From Labilithrix sp. (GTDB lineage Bacteria; Myxococcota_A; Polyangia; Polyangiales; Polyangiaceae): a DNA stretch of 41,932 bases. Shown here one piece after another: positions 17,741 through 25,081 of the stretch. The notes beneath the pieces were generated by a model, which did no database searches, had not been told where the DNA came from, and saw only the letters and a program-made list of their open reading frames with translations. Location of the stretch: assembly GCA_019637195.1 (NCBI GenBank), contig JAHBWA010000073.1, forward strand, positions 1 through 41,932, in the 5' to 3' direction. Within the stretch, counting starts at the first letter, position 1. Each line of letters begins with the position of its first letter. The translations under genes were made by a program, and so were the position numbers.

Positions 17741-17748
17741 GCCCGAGA
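17741..17748 (+). repeat. Right copy of 8-bp target-site duplication GCCCGAGA
   Basis: The copy lies directly outside the right terminal repeat of the insertion sequence and is identical to 16361-16368. Confidence 0.85.
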
Positions 17749-17938
17749 ACGCGACGACGGGTATGAGGACGCAGCGCAGGGGGCGTCCGTTGTTCGTCGG
17801 CATGAGTGGCTCCGTTCCGGGATGAGGTGCGCGCGGCATGTGTCCACGCGTGTGGGACGCAGGAGTGAGGCTGCGTCGACCGCCCCCATCCCCCGCGTGC
17901 GACCTCGGCCGGTCAAGGCGAGATCGCTACACGGCGTC

Positions 17939-17967
17939 AATCTAGCGCCGCGAAACGACGAACTCAA
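17939..17967 (-). promoter_or_regulatory. Candidate promoter of the phage-tail-like lipoprotein gene before IS insertion
   Basis: On the minus strand TTGAGT (17967-17962), a 17-base spacer and TAGATT (17944-17939) resemble a sigma-70 promoter, matching four of six bases in each box. It points toward the lipoprotein gene, with the insertion sequence now in between. Confidence 0.3.
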
Positions 17968-18198
17968 CATAAATGCCATCATAGGATTAATTCGTGGAAA
18001 ATGGTGCCAGTGTGCCGAGGTGTTGGTGGTGATGCACCTACCGTGCTGCGGTTGTCGCTTTGTGTAGGGCGCGGCTCGTCGCGGCGCCCGAGCTCTCTTT
18101 GCGGCCCGCTGTTCACGGGAGGGCGCGTCGTGGCGGTCGCGACGGTCGCGACGTGACGTCTCTTGCCTCGGGATTTCGCGCCCGTTAACCTCGGCCAC

Positions 18199-18219
18199 CG
18201 CGCGCAGGGGCTGCGCGCG
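18199..18219 (+). promoter_or_regulatory. 5'-leader hairpin before the ASH lipoprotein
   Basis: CGCGCGCA, a five-base loop (GGGGC) and TGCGCGCG form a perfect 8-bp stem ending 24 bases before the start codon, just upstream of the GGAGG site. It could affect translation initiation or mRNA stability. It may also be chance in GC-rich sequence. Confidence 0.3.
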
Positions 18220-18243
18220 GGCCGTCTCGGCGGAGGTGCTTAC

Positions 18244-19794
18244 ATGAGCGGGCATGCGACTAGGCTGGTTTCCGTTGCGTATATGGTCGTCCTGTCGAGC
18301 GCCGTCGTGGCGCTCGTCAACTGCGGCGGGGGCGAACGACCGGAGGTTGCGCAAGACCTCGCGCCGGATGCGAGCGCTGTGGACGGCGGTTCGGGAGACG
18401 ACGCGCCGGCGACGGTCTCGATCTCGGGCTTCGACCCGACGGCAGGCATTCTCTTCGGTGATGAAGGACTCGTGAACTGTGGCTCGCAGGCCCCGGACAA
18501 GGTGCTCAAGCTCACCAACCCGACGGCCAGCGCCGTCAGCTTTACGGCGAAGCTGACGTCCGGCGCCGACCTCTACGCGTTGAGCTCCGAAGCAGGGGAG
18601 GTCTCGGCCAACGGCGAGGCCACGATCCAGATCGTCCCGAAGCCAATCCCGCAGACCTCCGACGTCACGCCCGACCTCTACGCCGGCACCGTCGAGGTGC
18701 AGATCGCCGACGGTCGACCGCCCACCATCATCCGTCTTCATCAGACGGCGCGCGGAGCCATCATCTCGACGACCCTCGCAGCGGGGACGTACGACTTCGG
18801 TGACGTCAAGGTCGCGACGACCGGGACGCACCAGTTCAGTATGACCAACGCGGGAAACGTCGAGGTCACCGCGAGCTTCGCGCTCGGCGCGCAGGACTTC
18901 AAGATCGCGGGCGCTCAGACGTCGACGGTTCCGCTGAAGCCCGCGCAGACGGCGTCGCAGTCGCTCACGCTCGCGCCGTCGGATACTGTGGCCTACACCG
19001 ATACGTTAGCTGTGTCGTTCAACACGTCGGCTGTGCATTGCAAGCCTCCGCCGACGAACACGACCCTCAAGGGCAAGGGGGCGACGTCTGTGCTCGTGGC
19101 GCCGGGGACGCTAAATTTCGGGCAGATCAACTGCGGAGCGCAGGCGCTATCCCAGCTCGTCAAGATCACGTCTACCGCGGCCATGAGCTTTCGGGCGGTG
19201 CTCGTGAAGGGAGAGACCGATACGTCGCCGTTCACTCTGGAGAACGCAGCGAATGGTGACAGCGTCGTCCCGGGCACACCGGTGCCCATGACCGCGAACA
19301 GCACGTTCGATCTGCGAGTCGTACCGAAGACGGTCCCGAACGTCGCGAGCACCGCCGACAACGCCTTCGGCGACACACTCCGCATCGAGACGACGGCACC
19401 CGGCGATCAGCCACATGTGACGACCTTGAATCAGACCGCGCGGGGAGCCGTGTTCGTGATGGCGCCGATCGCGCTGGTCGTGCTCGATAAGCCAGTCGGA
19501 CACAAGAAGTCGACGGCGTTCACCATCTCGAACACGGGGAACGTCTCCGCGCCGTACAATATCAGTGTCGCCCTCGATCCCGGGCAGTCGGCGCCCGCGG
19601 AGACGTTCTCGCTCAACCTCGACACCGGTACGTTGCTCCCCGGCGCCGCCAACGCGCGGGGAGGCTTGCTCGAGACGACCGTGCCACCAACCAGCCAGGT
19701 GACGGGCAAGGTGGACCTCAGGGCGGGCAACGGCGCCGTGATGTGCGCGGATCTGCCTCCGAAGATGAACGTGTCAATCGAGCTGCAGAACTGA
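18244..19794 (+). CDS. Exported lipoprotein with ASH/choice-of-anchor-D-like Ig repeats
   Basis: The 516-residue product has a signal peptide with a lipobox-like VALVNC (Cys27; Asn at -1 is unusual), then an Asp/Ser/Gly-rich linker. At least three repeats of about 120-150 residues follow. Each combines a segment such as LNFGQINCGAQALSQLVKIT or YDFGDVKVATTGTHQFSMTN with later TLNQTARGAVF or RLHQTARGAII. 'FG.v..G......v.ltNtG' is the hallmark of ASH (ASPM-SPD2-Hydin) and choice-of-anchor-D domains, which are Ig-like folds common on myxobacterial surfaces. GGAGG lies eight bases before the chosen ATG; an in-frame ATG at 18163 lacks both site and signal peptide. A surface or outer-membrane role is likely; the ligand is unknown. 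Confidence 0.75.
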   Translation: MSGHATRLVSVAYMVVLSSAVVALVNCGGGERPEVAQDLAPDASAVDGGSGDDAPATVSISGFDPTAGILFGDEGLVNCGSQAPDKVLKLTNPTASAVSFTAKLTSGADLYALSSEAGEVSANGEATIQIVPKPIPQTSDVTPDLYAGTVEVQIADGRPPTIIRLHQTARGAIISTTLAAGTYDFGDVKVATTGTHQFSMTNAGNVEVTASFALGAQDFKIAGAQTSTVPLKPAQTASQSLTLAPSDTVAYTDTLAVSFNTSAVHCKPPPTNTTLKGKGATSVLVAPGTLNFGQINCGAQALSQLVKITSTAAMSFRAVLVKGETDTSPFTLENAANGDSVVPGTPVPMTANSTFDLRVVPKTVPNVASTADNAFGDTLRIETTAPGDQPHVTTLNQTARGAVFVMAPIALVVLDKPVGHKKSTAFTISNTGNVSAPYNISVALDPGQSAPAETFSLNLDTGTLLPGAANARGGLLETTVPPTSQVTGKVDLRAGNGAVMCADLPPKMNVSIELQN

Positions 19795-19830
19795 GCGGCG
19801 TCGTCCAGCCGCTCCCACCCACCTTCTCCC

Positions 19831-20382
19831 TCAGTCTCCCTTCGCGGTGCGCTCGGCGAGGGCGACGAGCTCGGCGCGGTTTCGCACGCCGAGCTCGCGG
19901 AAGAGGGCGTGCATGTAGGTCTTTACGGTCGCCTCGGAGAGCGTCAGGCGCTCGCCGATCTCGCGGTTCGTCAGGCCGCGGCTCGCGAGCTGGACGAGCT
20001 GCACCGAGCGCGCCGTCAGACCGAACCGCTCGACCAGGCCTTGCGACAGGTCGCGTCGTGGGCCTTCCTCCTCCAAGGTGAGGAGCACGTGGCGCGTGCC
20101 CGCGAGCCGGGTCGCCCGGGCTCGAACGGTGTGCCGGCTACCCGCGAGCTTCACGCGCGCGCCCGGGCTCTCGTCCTTCTCTCGCGCGACGCCGTCGACG
20201 CACCGCTGGAGCTCGGAGGGGAGGGCGCCGTTCCGGAGGGCGAGCAGGCGCTCCGCGCGCTCCGTCGCGAAGACGACGGCGCCAGCGGTGCTCGCCACGA
20301 CGAGACCAAGCCCGAGGCGCTCGCCGAGCGTCGCGAGCGCCTCGCGGAGCGCGCGCACCTCGAGCCCACCGTTTGCGTGCAC
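19831..20382 (-). CDS. LuxR-family transcriptional regulator with PAS-like N-terminus
   Basis: The product has 183 residues. The N-terminal part (LGLGLVVASTAGAVVFATE with a following E/R-rich helix) looks like a reduced PAS/GAF-type sensor. The C-terminal part (LTARSVQLVQLASRGLTNRE, IGERLTLSEATVKTYMHALF) is a complete LuxR (GerE) DNA-binding helix-turn-helix. There is no receiver domain, so it is an orphan regulator. AGGAG precedes a run of possible starts (TTG 20388, GTG 20385, GTG 20382); the last has eight-base spacing and was chosen. The gene is divergent from the FHA/sigma-54 activator, with an 18-bp palindrome 44 bases upstream of its start, a likely binding site for itself or its neighbour. 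Confidence 0.85.
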   Translation of the reverse strand: MHANGGLEVRALREALATLGERLGLGLVVASTAGAVVFATERAERLLALRNGALPSELQRCVDGVAREKDESPGARVKLAGSRHTVRARATRLAGTRHVLLTLEEEGPRRDLSQGLVERFGLTARSVQLVQLASRGLTNREIGERLTLSEATVKTYMHALFRELGVRNRAELVALAERTAKGD

Positions 20383-20425
20383 CACCAACGCTCCTACTAG
20401 CGAGGGTCGTGCCTGACCGGCGCGA

Positions 20426-20443
20426 GCGAGCCACGTGGCTCGC
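20426..20443. promoter_or_regulatory. 18-bp perfect palindrome, candidate operator
   Basis: GCGAGCCACGTGGCTCGC is its own reverse complement. It lies in the divergent space between the LuxR-type regulator and the FHA/sigma-54 activator. LuxR-type dimers bind dyads of this size, so autoregulation is a reasonable inference. A helix-turn-helix regulator from elsewhere could also use it. Confidence 0.55.
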
Positions 20444-20603
20444 AGCGCGTTGGCGGCGCGCGCCGGCGGCCCGCAGCGGCGCCGCCTCCGCGTCCGCTCT
20501 GCGTCACGGCAGCCGGAGGCGGGTCTCCGGGCGGCGCAACTTGAGCACGGGGGGCGCGAACTGAGCCGACCTGCGATCGCCCCGCATCGGGTACGCTGCG
20601 GCT

Positions 20604-22349
20604 ATGGCTGCGGCCGTGTACAAAGTGCTCGTCCACGGGCGAACCGGGACCAGCGAGCACGTTCTGTCCGAGGGGACCGAGCTGGTCGTCGGGCGCGATC
20701 CCGAGTGCCGCGTGGCGCTCTCCGACGGGCGCGTCTCGCGCAGGCACGCGGTCGTTCGCCTGCGGGGGGGAGCGATCGAGCTCGAGGATCTGGGGAGCCG
20801 CAACGGGAGCCTCCTCGACGGCGAGAGGGTCGCGCCGAACGCCCCTGTCGTCCTTCGGCCCACGTCGGTCGTGCGCATCGGCGGCGCGGTGCTCGTCTTC
20901 GAGCGGGCGCCGGAGTCGCCCACCGGTCCGTGGACGTTCGATCGCGCGAGCTTCGAGCGCGCCGCCGCGAGCGCCCTCGCGCCGGCGTCTTCGGGGCGCG
21001 CGGCTCCGACCGGGCTCGTCGAGATCCGCTGGGAGCTCGGCGGCGGCTCGCGATCGACGACGACGCTCGGCGACGGCCGGCCGCCGGCGGGCCTCCAGCA
21101 GGTCCTCGCGCGGATCGCCCGCTCGCGCGGCGTCATCGGCGCGCTCGACGGCGGGCGCATCCTCGTGCTCCTGCCCGACACGCTGCGCGAGAAGGTCGAC
21201 GAGAGCGCGGCGCTCGTGCAGCGCATCTGCGATACGCACGGCATGGCCGCGCGCGTCTCGGTGGCCTTTTGTGAGAGCGCGCGCACGCTCGACGCGCTCC
21301 TCGCCGAGCTCGGGCGCGGCGAGTCGGCCGAGCGGCGCGCCGTCGTCCCGCCGGTCGTCTTCCAAGGCGGGCTCCGCTCCGTCGACGCGTTGCTCGCGAA
21401 GCTCGACGCGAGCGAGGCCCCGGTCCTCATCGTCGGTGAGACGGGGGTGGGCAAGGACGTCCTCGCGCGCACCCTCCACGCGCGCTCGCGGCGCGCGAGC
21501 CGCCCGTTCGTCGCGCTCAACTGCGCGGCCTTCACCGAGGCGCTGTTCGAGAGCGAGCTCTTCGGGCACGAGCGCGGCGCGTTCACCGGCGCCGCGCAGG
21601 CGAAGGCGGGCCTCCTCGAGTCGGCGGCCGGAGGCACGGTCTTCCTCGACGAGATCGGCGAGATGCCGCTCGGCATGCAGGCGAAGCTCCTCCGGGTCGT
21701 CGAGAACCGCGAGGTCTTGCGCGTCGGCGCGCTCTCGCCGCGCCAGATCGATGTGCGCTTCCTCTTCGCGACCAACCGCGACCTGCGGCGCGAGATCGAG
21801 CTGAAGACGTTCCGGAGCGATCTCTTCTTCCGCATCGGGAGCATCTCCCTCGCGATCCCGCCGCTGCGCGAGCGCCTCGACGACATCGCGCCGCTCATGA
21901 TGCACTTCGTCGAGACCGCCTCGAGGCGCATCGGTCGCCCGGTCCCGCGCGTCCTGCCGGAGACCGTGCGCTTCCTCGAGGGGCACGCCTGGCCCGGCAA
22001 CGTGCGCGAGCTGAAGAACGTGATGGAGCTCGCCGTCCTCGTCCAGGACGGCGACGAGATCCGGCCGGCCGACATCCACATCGAGCGCTACATGGCCGCC
22101 GAGGCGTCGCCGTCGTCGGGCGCGGCCTCCGCGCGCGATCCTGAGAGCGTCACCTCCGAGCCGAAGTCCGCGTCCGCGCCGAGGAGCGCGTCCGAGCCGA
22201 AGACCGAGAAGGAGCGCATCGTCGACGCCCTCGAGCGATCGGCCTGGAACCAGAGCACGGCGGCGAAGCTCCTCGGCATGCCGCGGCGCACGCTCGTGAA
22301 GCGCCTCGCGCAGTACGAGCTGCCGCGGCCTCGCAAGCGGTTGCCCTGA
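20604..22349 (+). CDS. FHA-domain sigma-54-dependent activator (enhancer-binding protein)
   Basis: The product has 581 residues. An N-terminal FHA domain (about 20-95; VVGRDPECRVALSDGRVSRR, then LEDLGSRNGSLLDG) reads phosphothreonine. A middle segment (about 130-250; GRILVLLPDT, ARVSVAFCE) looks like a degenerate GGDEF/cyclase-type fold without catalytic motif. The AAA+ core has Walker A GETGVGKD (278-285), the sigma-54 contact loop GAFTGA (325-330), Walker B around FLDEIGEM and the arginine-finger region FRSDLFFRIG. A Fis-type helix-turn-helix (NQSTAAKLLGMPRRTLVKRL) ends it. The protein would activate sigma-54 promoters under control of Ser/Thr kinase signalling, a common myxobacterial arrangement. 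A kinase gene lies 7 kb downstream, but no direct link is shown. Confidence 0.93.
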   Translation: MAAAVYKVLVHGRTGTSEHVLSEGTELVVGRDPECRVALSDGRVSRRHAVVRLRGGAIELEDLGSRNGSLLDGERVAPNAPVVLRPTSVVRIGGAVLVFERAPESPTGPWTFDRASFERAAASALAPASSGRAAPTGLVEIRWELGGGSRSTTTLGDGRPPAGLQQVLARIARSRGVIGALDGGRILVLLPDTLREKVDESAALVQRICDTHGMAARVSVAFCESARTLDALLAELGRGESAERRAVVPPVVFQGGLRSVDALLAKLDASEAPVLIVGETGVGKDVLARTLHARSRRASRPFVALNCAAFTEALFESELFGHERGAFTGAAQAKAGLLESAAGGTVFLDEIGEMPLGMQAKLLRVVENREVLRVGALSPRQIDVRFLFATNRDLRREIELKTFRSDLFFRIGSISLAIPPLRERLDDIAPLMMHFVETASRRIGRPVPRVLPETVRFLEGHAWPGNVRELKNVMELAVLVQDGDEIRPADIHIERYMAAEASPSSGAASARDPESVTSEPKSASAPRSASEPKTEKERIVDALERSAWNQSTAAKLLGMPRRTLVKRLAQYELPRPRKRLP

Positions 22350-22401
22350 GCCGGCTCGCCCGGTGCATGCACCGGGCGGCTCGGACGAGAGTCCACGAAC
22401 C

Positions 22402-23772
22402 ATGCGCACCAGCTCTCGCAGCCCGACGTCTTCGCCGCCCCAAGCCCTCGCCGCGCGCGTCTCGCTCCGGACGACCGTCCGCGCCACGAACGTCCCGGTC
22501 GCCGAGGGCGGGCGGTCGATCGTCCGCGTCTTCCGCGCCGCGCGCTTCCTCCTCCCGACCGCCGGTGACGTGCAGATCGTCACTGGCGGCGCATCGAGCG
22601 CGCGCGCCATCCGCGCCGCGCGCTCGGTCCGCGTCGCGGCCGTGCTCGCGGCGCTCTCCGCGGCGTCGTGCTCGACCGAGCGCGGCGAGGAGCCGGTCGG
22701 GCGCACGAGCGCCGCCATCCTCGAAGGCCGGCCCTCCGGCGCGGACGAGGACGCCGCCGTCTACATCGAGACGCTCGGCGAGGGCAGCCCGCTCCGCTGC
22801 AGCGGCTACCTCGTGGCACCAGGGCTCGTGGTGACGGCGCGTCACTGCCTCCTGAAGAGGCGCAGCATCGACGTTCGCTGCAAGCCCGACGGCAGCTCGG
22901 CGGATCTCGGCGACGACGCCGATCTCCGCACCGAGCCGCCCGAGCAGGTGAGCGTCTACATCGGCGCGCGGAAGGGGACGCAGCGGCGCGTCGCGGCGCG
23001 CGAGATTCTCACGCGCCGGGAGGTCACCGTCTGCCGGTCCGACGTCGCGTTCATCGTCCTCGCCGAGCCCGGGCTCGACGTGCGCACGCCTCTCCGGCGC
23101 GAGCCCGTGCGCATCGGAGAGACGATGCGCGTCTCGGGCTGGGGCTACACGAGCGACGCCCGCGATCGGCTCCCGGAGGAGCGCTCCACGCTCGACGCGC
23201 TCGCGATCACCGAGATCGGACCCGGCCGCATTCCCGTCGGCACCTTCGCGACCGCGGGAAACTCGCTCTGCCTGGGCGACAGCGGCGCGGTCGCCCTCAT
23301 CGACGGCGCCGCCGCCGGCATCTACTCGCGGATCGACGGTCAGCCGGTGGTCTGCTCGCTAGCGTTCACGCGCAACGTCTTCACGGCGCTCGCTCCGCAC
23401 GAGGAGCTCGTACGCCGCGCCTACGCCGCCATCGGCGAGGAGCCCTGGTACGTGGGCGAGAGGCCGCCTTGGCTCGCCGCGGACGGCGCTCCGTGTACGC
23501 GCGACGACGAGTGCCGCTCGGCGGTGTGCGACGTCGCCGCCGCGACGTGCGCCTCGGTGTGCGGTGATGCGGGCGTCGCGTGCCCCGCTGGCCAGCGCTG
23601 CAGCGCCGACGCGTGCGTTGACGCGGACGACGCTGCGCCGCCGCCGCCCGCAGACGCGGGCTGCGCGCTCACGTCGGCGCGCCGGGGGGGCGAGTCGCCG
23701 ACAGTCGTCGCGTTGGCGCTCGCCGTCGTCGCGTTGGCGCGGCGGCGGGGCGCGAGCGCGCGCCGCGACTGA
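22402..23772 (+). CDS. Exported trypsin-like serine protease with MYXO-CTERM-like tail
   Basis: With this start the protein has 456 residues. The S1 triad is visible: His148 (VVTARHC), Asp214 (CRSDVAFIVL) and Ser294 (LCLGDSGAVAL). A Cys-rich segment follows (CTRDDECRSAVCDVAAATC, CPAGQRC). The end has AGCALTS, a short hydrophobic stretch VVALALAVVALA and a basic cluster RRRGASARRD, like MYXO-CTERM surface-sorting tails. A hydrophobic segment ending LSAASC resembles a lipoprotein signal, but it begins about 70 residues into the frame. Either the true start is a later non-ATG codon (for example GTG near 22569) or the N-terminus is unusual. An upstream ATG at 22363 is also possible. Its GC-rich codons match the core genome. 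Confidence 0.8.
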   Translation: MRTSSRSPTSSPPQALAARVSLRTTVRATNVPVAEGGRSIVRVFRAARFLLPTAGDVQIVTGGASSARAIRAARSVRVAAVLAALSAASCSTERGEEPVGRTSAAILEGRPSGADEDAAVYIETLGEGSPLRCSGYLVAPGLVVTARHCLLKRRSIDVRCKPDGSSADLGDDADLRTEPPEQVSVYIGARKGTQRRVAAREILTRREVTVCRSDVAFIVLAEPGLDVRTPLRREPVRIGETMRVSGWGYTSDARDRLPEERSTLDALAITEIGPGRIPVGTFATAGNSLCLGDSGAVALIDGAAAGIYSRIDGQPVVCSLAFTRNVFTALAPHEELVRRAYAAIGEEPWYVGERPPWLAADGAPCTRDDECRSAVCDVAAATCASVCGDAGVACPAGQRCSADACVDADDAAPPPPADAGCALTSARRGGESPTVVALALAVVALARRRGASARRD

Positions 23773-24051
23773 GCGAGCGGAGTGCGCTCGCGGGGCCGGC
23801 GTGAGCGGGCGTCCGGTGCAAGCGAGCCGAGTGCGCGCGCGGGGCCGGCGTGTAAGCGCCGGCATGGCGAGCGCCCGGATAAATAGGCGCCGCTCCGGAG
23901 CAGGCCGCATGAGCAGGCGCCGCCGCAAGCGCCCGCAGGCGCCGCTCCGGAGCAAGTGCTTGCTCATTGGAAGGCGCTGCGCCGGAGCAAGCGCCTGCGT
24001 GAGCGCCCGCATCAGCAGGCGCTGCGGAGCAAGCGCCCGCGTGCGCTGGCG
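23773..24051. repeat. Degenerate GC-rich repeats between convergent genes
   Basis: Two copies of GAGTGCGC-x-CGCGGGGCCGGCGTG (near 23781 and 23829) are followed, from about 23885, by imperfect copies built on GGCGCCGCTCCGGAGCA and AGCGCCCGC. The unit is irregular in length and sequence. The region lies between the protease and a convergent lipoprotein gene. Some copies could pair (GGCGC/GCGCC) to act as transcription stops. Confidence 0.55.
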
Positions 24052-25053
24052 CTATCGAAGCTCGGCGGGGAGAACGGTGAAGCCGGTGTCGTCGCGCGAG
24101 ACCTCGATCACGTACGAGGCGCCGCCACCGGTGAACTCCTTGTATCCGCCGGCGATCATGTGGAAGAGGCCGGTGGCGGTCCCCTGACCACCGACGCGGC
24201 TCCTCAGCTCGGCGAGCAGGTTCGCCGGGATCGTGCCCTTACCTGCGGCGATGGGGAAGCTGCAGTGTAGGCTGCCGAGCCGCGGCGCCTCCTCCGCATC
24301 GACGTCTTGGAGCGCGAGGATGATCCGGTGGTCCGCGTGCGGATTCGCCGGAGGCGTCCAGGTGACTTCGAACGCGTCGCTGGTCGTGAGGACGATCTCG
24401 GGGTTGTCGAGGTCCACCGCGGGCTTGGTGAAGGCGATCGCTCCCGCGGCGGGTGACGGGAGCGGCTGCGCCGGCATGGGCGGGAACGCGAGCGAGCCCG
24501 ATCCCTCGATCTGCACGACGAGCGTCTCGGTCGGCGGGAAGACGCCTCCGAAGTCGGGCGGGGGGTCTGGCTGGTAGACGTACAGCGGATCGGTGGGGTC
24601 CAGGGGATCGACGACGATCGCCTGCTCGGGTCCACCGTCGGCGCCGACGATCGCGCCGCCGATGGTCAAACTGCCCGCGGCCGAGAGGGGCTTCGTTGCC
24701 GACCGGATGTGCGCGACGCACTCGGGCGCGTTCGACGCGCGAAGGACCGTGTCGTCCTCGCGGAACTGCGCGACGATGTACGTGTCCCGGATCTGCAGGT
24801 AGCCGGTAGAGCCCAGCGCCGACGTGAAGGTCGGTCCGGCGTCGTCCTGTGCGGCGTCCGGGGCGGCTCCGTCGGCAGCATCCGGCGCGCCGGCGTCCGT
24901 GTCACCGGGAGAAGTGTCGGGCCCTGCGTCGAGAGACGTCCCGTCGTCGGGCGTGGTGGTGTCCGAGTCGCTGCAGGCCACGAGCACAGCCGCGGCGGTC
25001 GCCAAGCTGGCCACGCACGCGGCCATCGACAAGAGTCGTCGTCGACACATCAT
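24052..25053 (-). CDS. Lipoprotein with Asp/Ala-rich linker, function unknown
   Basis: The 333-residue product has a signal peptide ending in the lipobox LVAC, then a low-complexity linker rich in Asp, Ala and Pro (TSLDAGPDTSPGDTDAGAPD onward), typical of myxobacterial lipoproteins. A globular beta-rich domain follows (YLQIRDTYIVAQF, PTETLVVQIEGSGSLAFPP, DAFEVTWTP, HRIILALQD, SYVIEVSRDDTGF). No family was recognised. GGGAG lies ten bases upstream of the chosen ATG; an ATG three codons earlier (25062) is too close to it. It is the third gene of an operon, starting 28 bases after the ligand-binding lipoprotein stop. Confidence 0.75.
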   Translation of the reverse strand: MMCRRRLLSMAACVASLATAAAVLVACSDSDTTTPDDGTSLDAGPDTSPGDTDAGAPDAADGAAPDAAQDDAGPTFTSALGSTGYLQIRDTYIVAQFREDDTVLRASNAPECVAHIRSATKPLSAAGSLTIGGAIVGADGGPEQAIVVDPLDPTDPLYVYQPDPPPDFGGVFPPTETLVVQIEGSGSLAFPPMPAQPLPSPAAGAIAFTKPAVDLDNPEIVLTTSDAFEVTWTPPANPHADHRIILALQDVDAEEAPRLGSLHCSFPIAAGKGTIPANLLAELRSRVGGQGTATGLFHMIAGGYKEFTGGGASYVIEVSRDDTGFTVLPAELR

Positions 25054-25081
25054 CGTTCGCATTCTCCCTATTTGCGCGTTG

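Larger units (their letters stand above)
17749..18243. other. 495-bp divergent control region
   Basis: No credible gene is present. The stretch 17930-18010 is richer in A and T than its surroundings and includes a candidate minus-strand promoter. The part nearest the plus-strand lipoprotein has a stable hairpin with CGCGCGCA arms (18199-18219) and then GGAGG before the start codon. A minus-strand short frame starting MPTNNGRPLRCVLIPVVAF would run into the insertion sequence; in the restored empty site it closes after 27 codons, so it is not treated as a gene. Confidence 0.45.

Noticed and set aside
17630..17839. Truncated lipoprotein gene split by the ISKra4-like element (MPTNNGRPLRCVLIPVVAF)
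   Set aside because: Rebuilding the empty site closes the frame after 27 codons, so there is no evidence of a disrupted longer gene.
20389..20603. Sigma-54 (-24/-12) promoter in the divergent region
   Set aside because: TGGC-like elements are present but none has the required GG-N10-GC spacing.
20397..22718. 773-codon minus-strand open frame opposite the sigma-54 activator
   Set aside because: It has shadow composition and no motif, while the plus strand has complete FHA, AAA+ and Fis domains.
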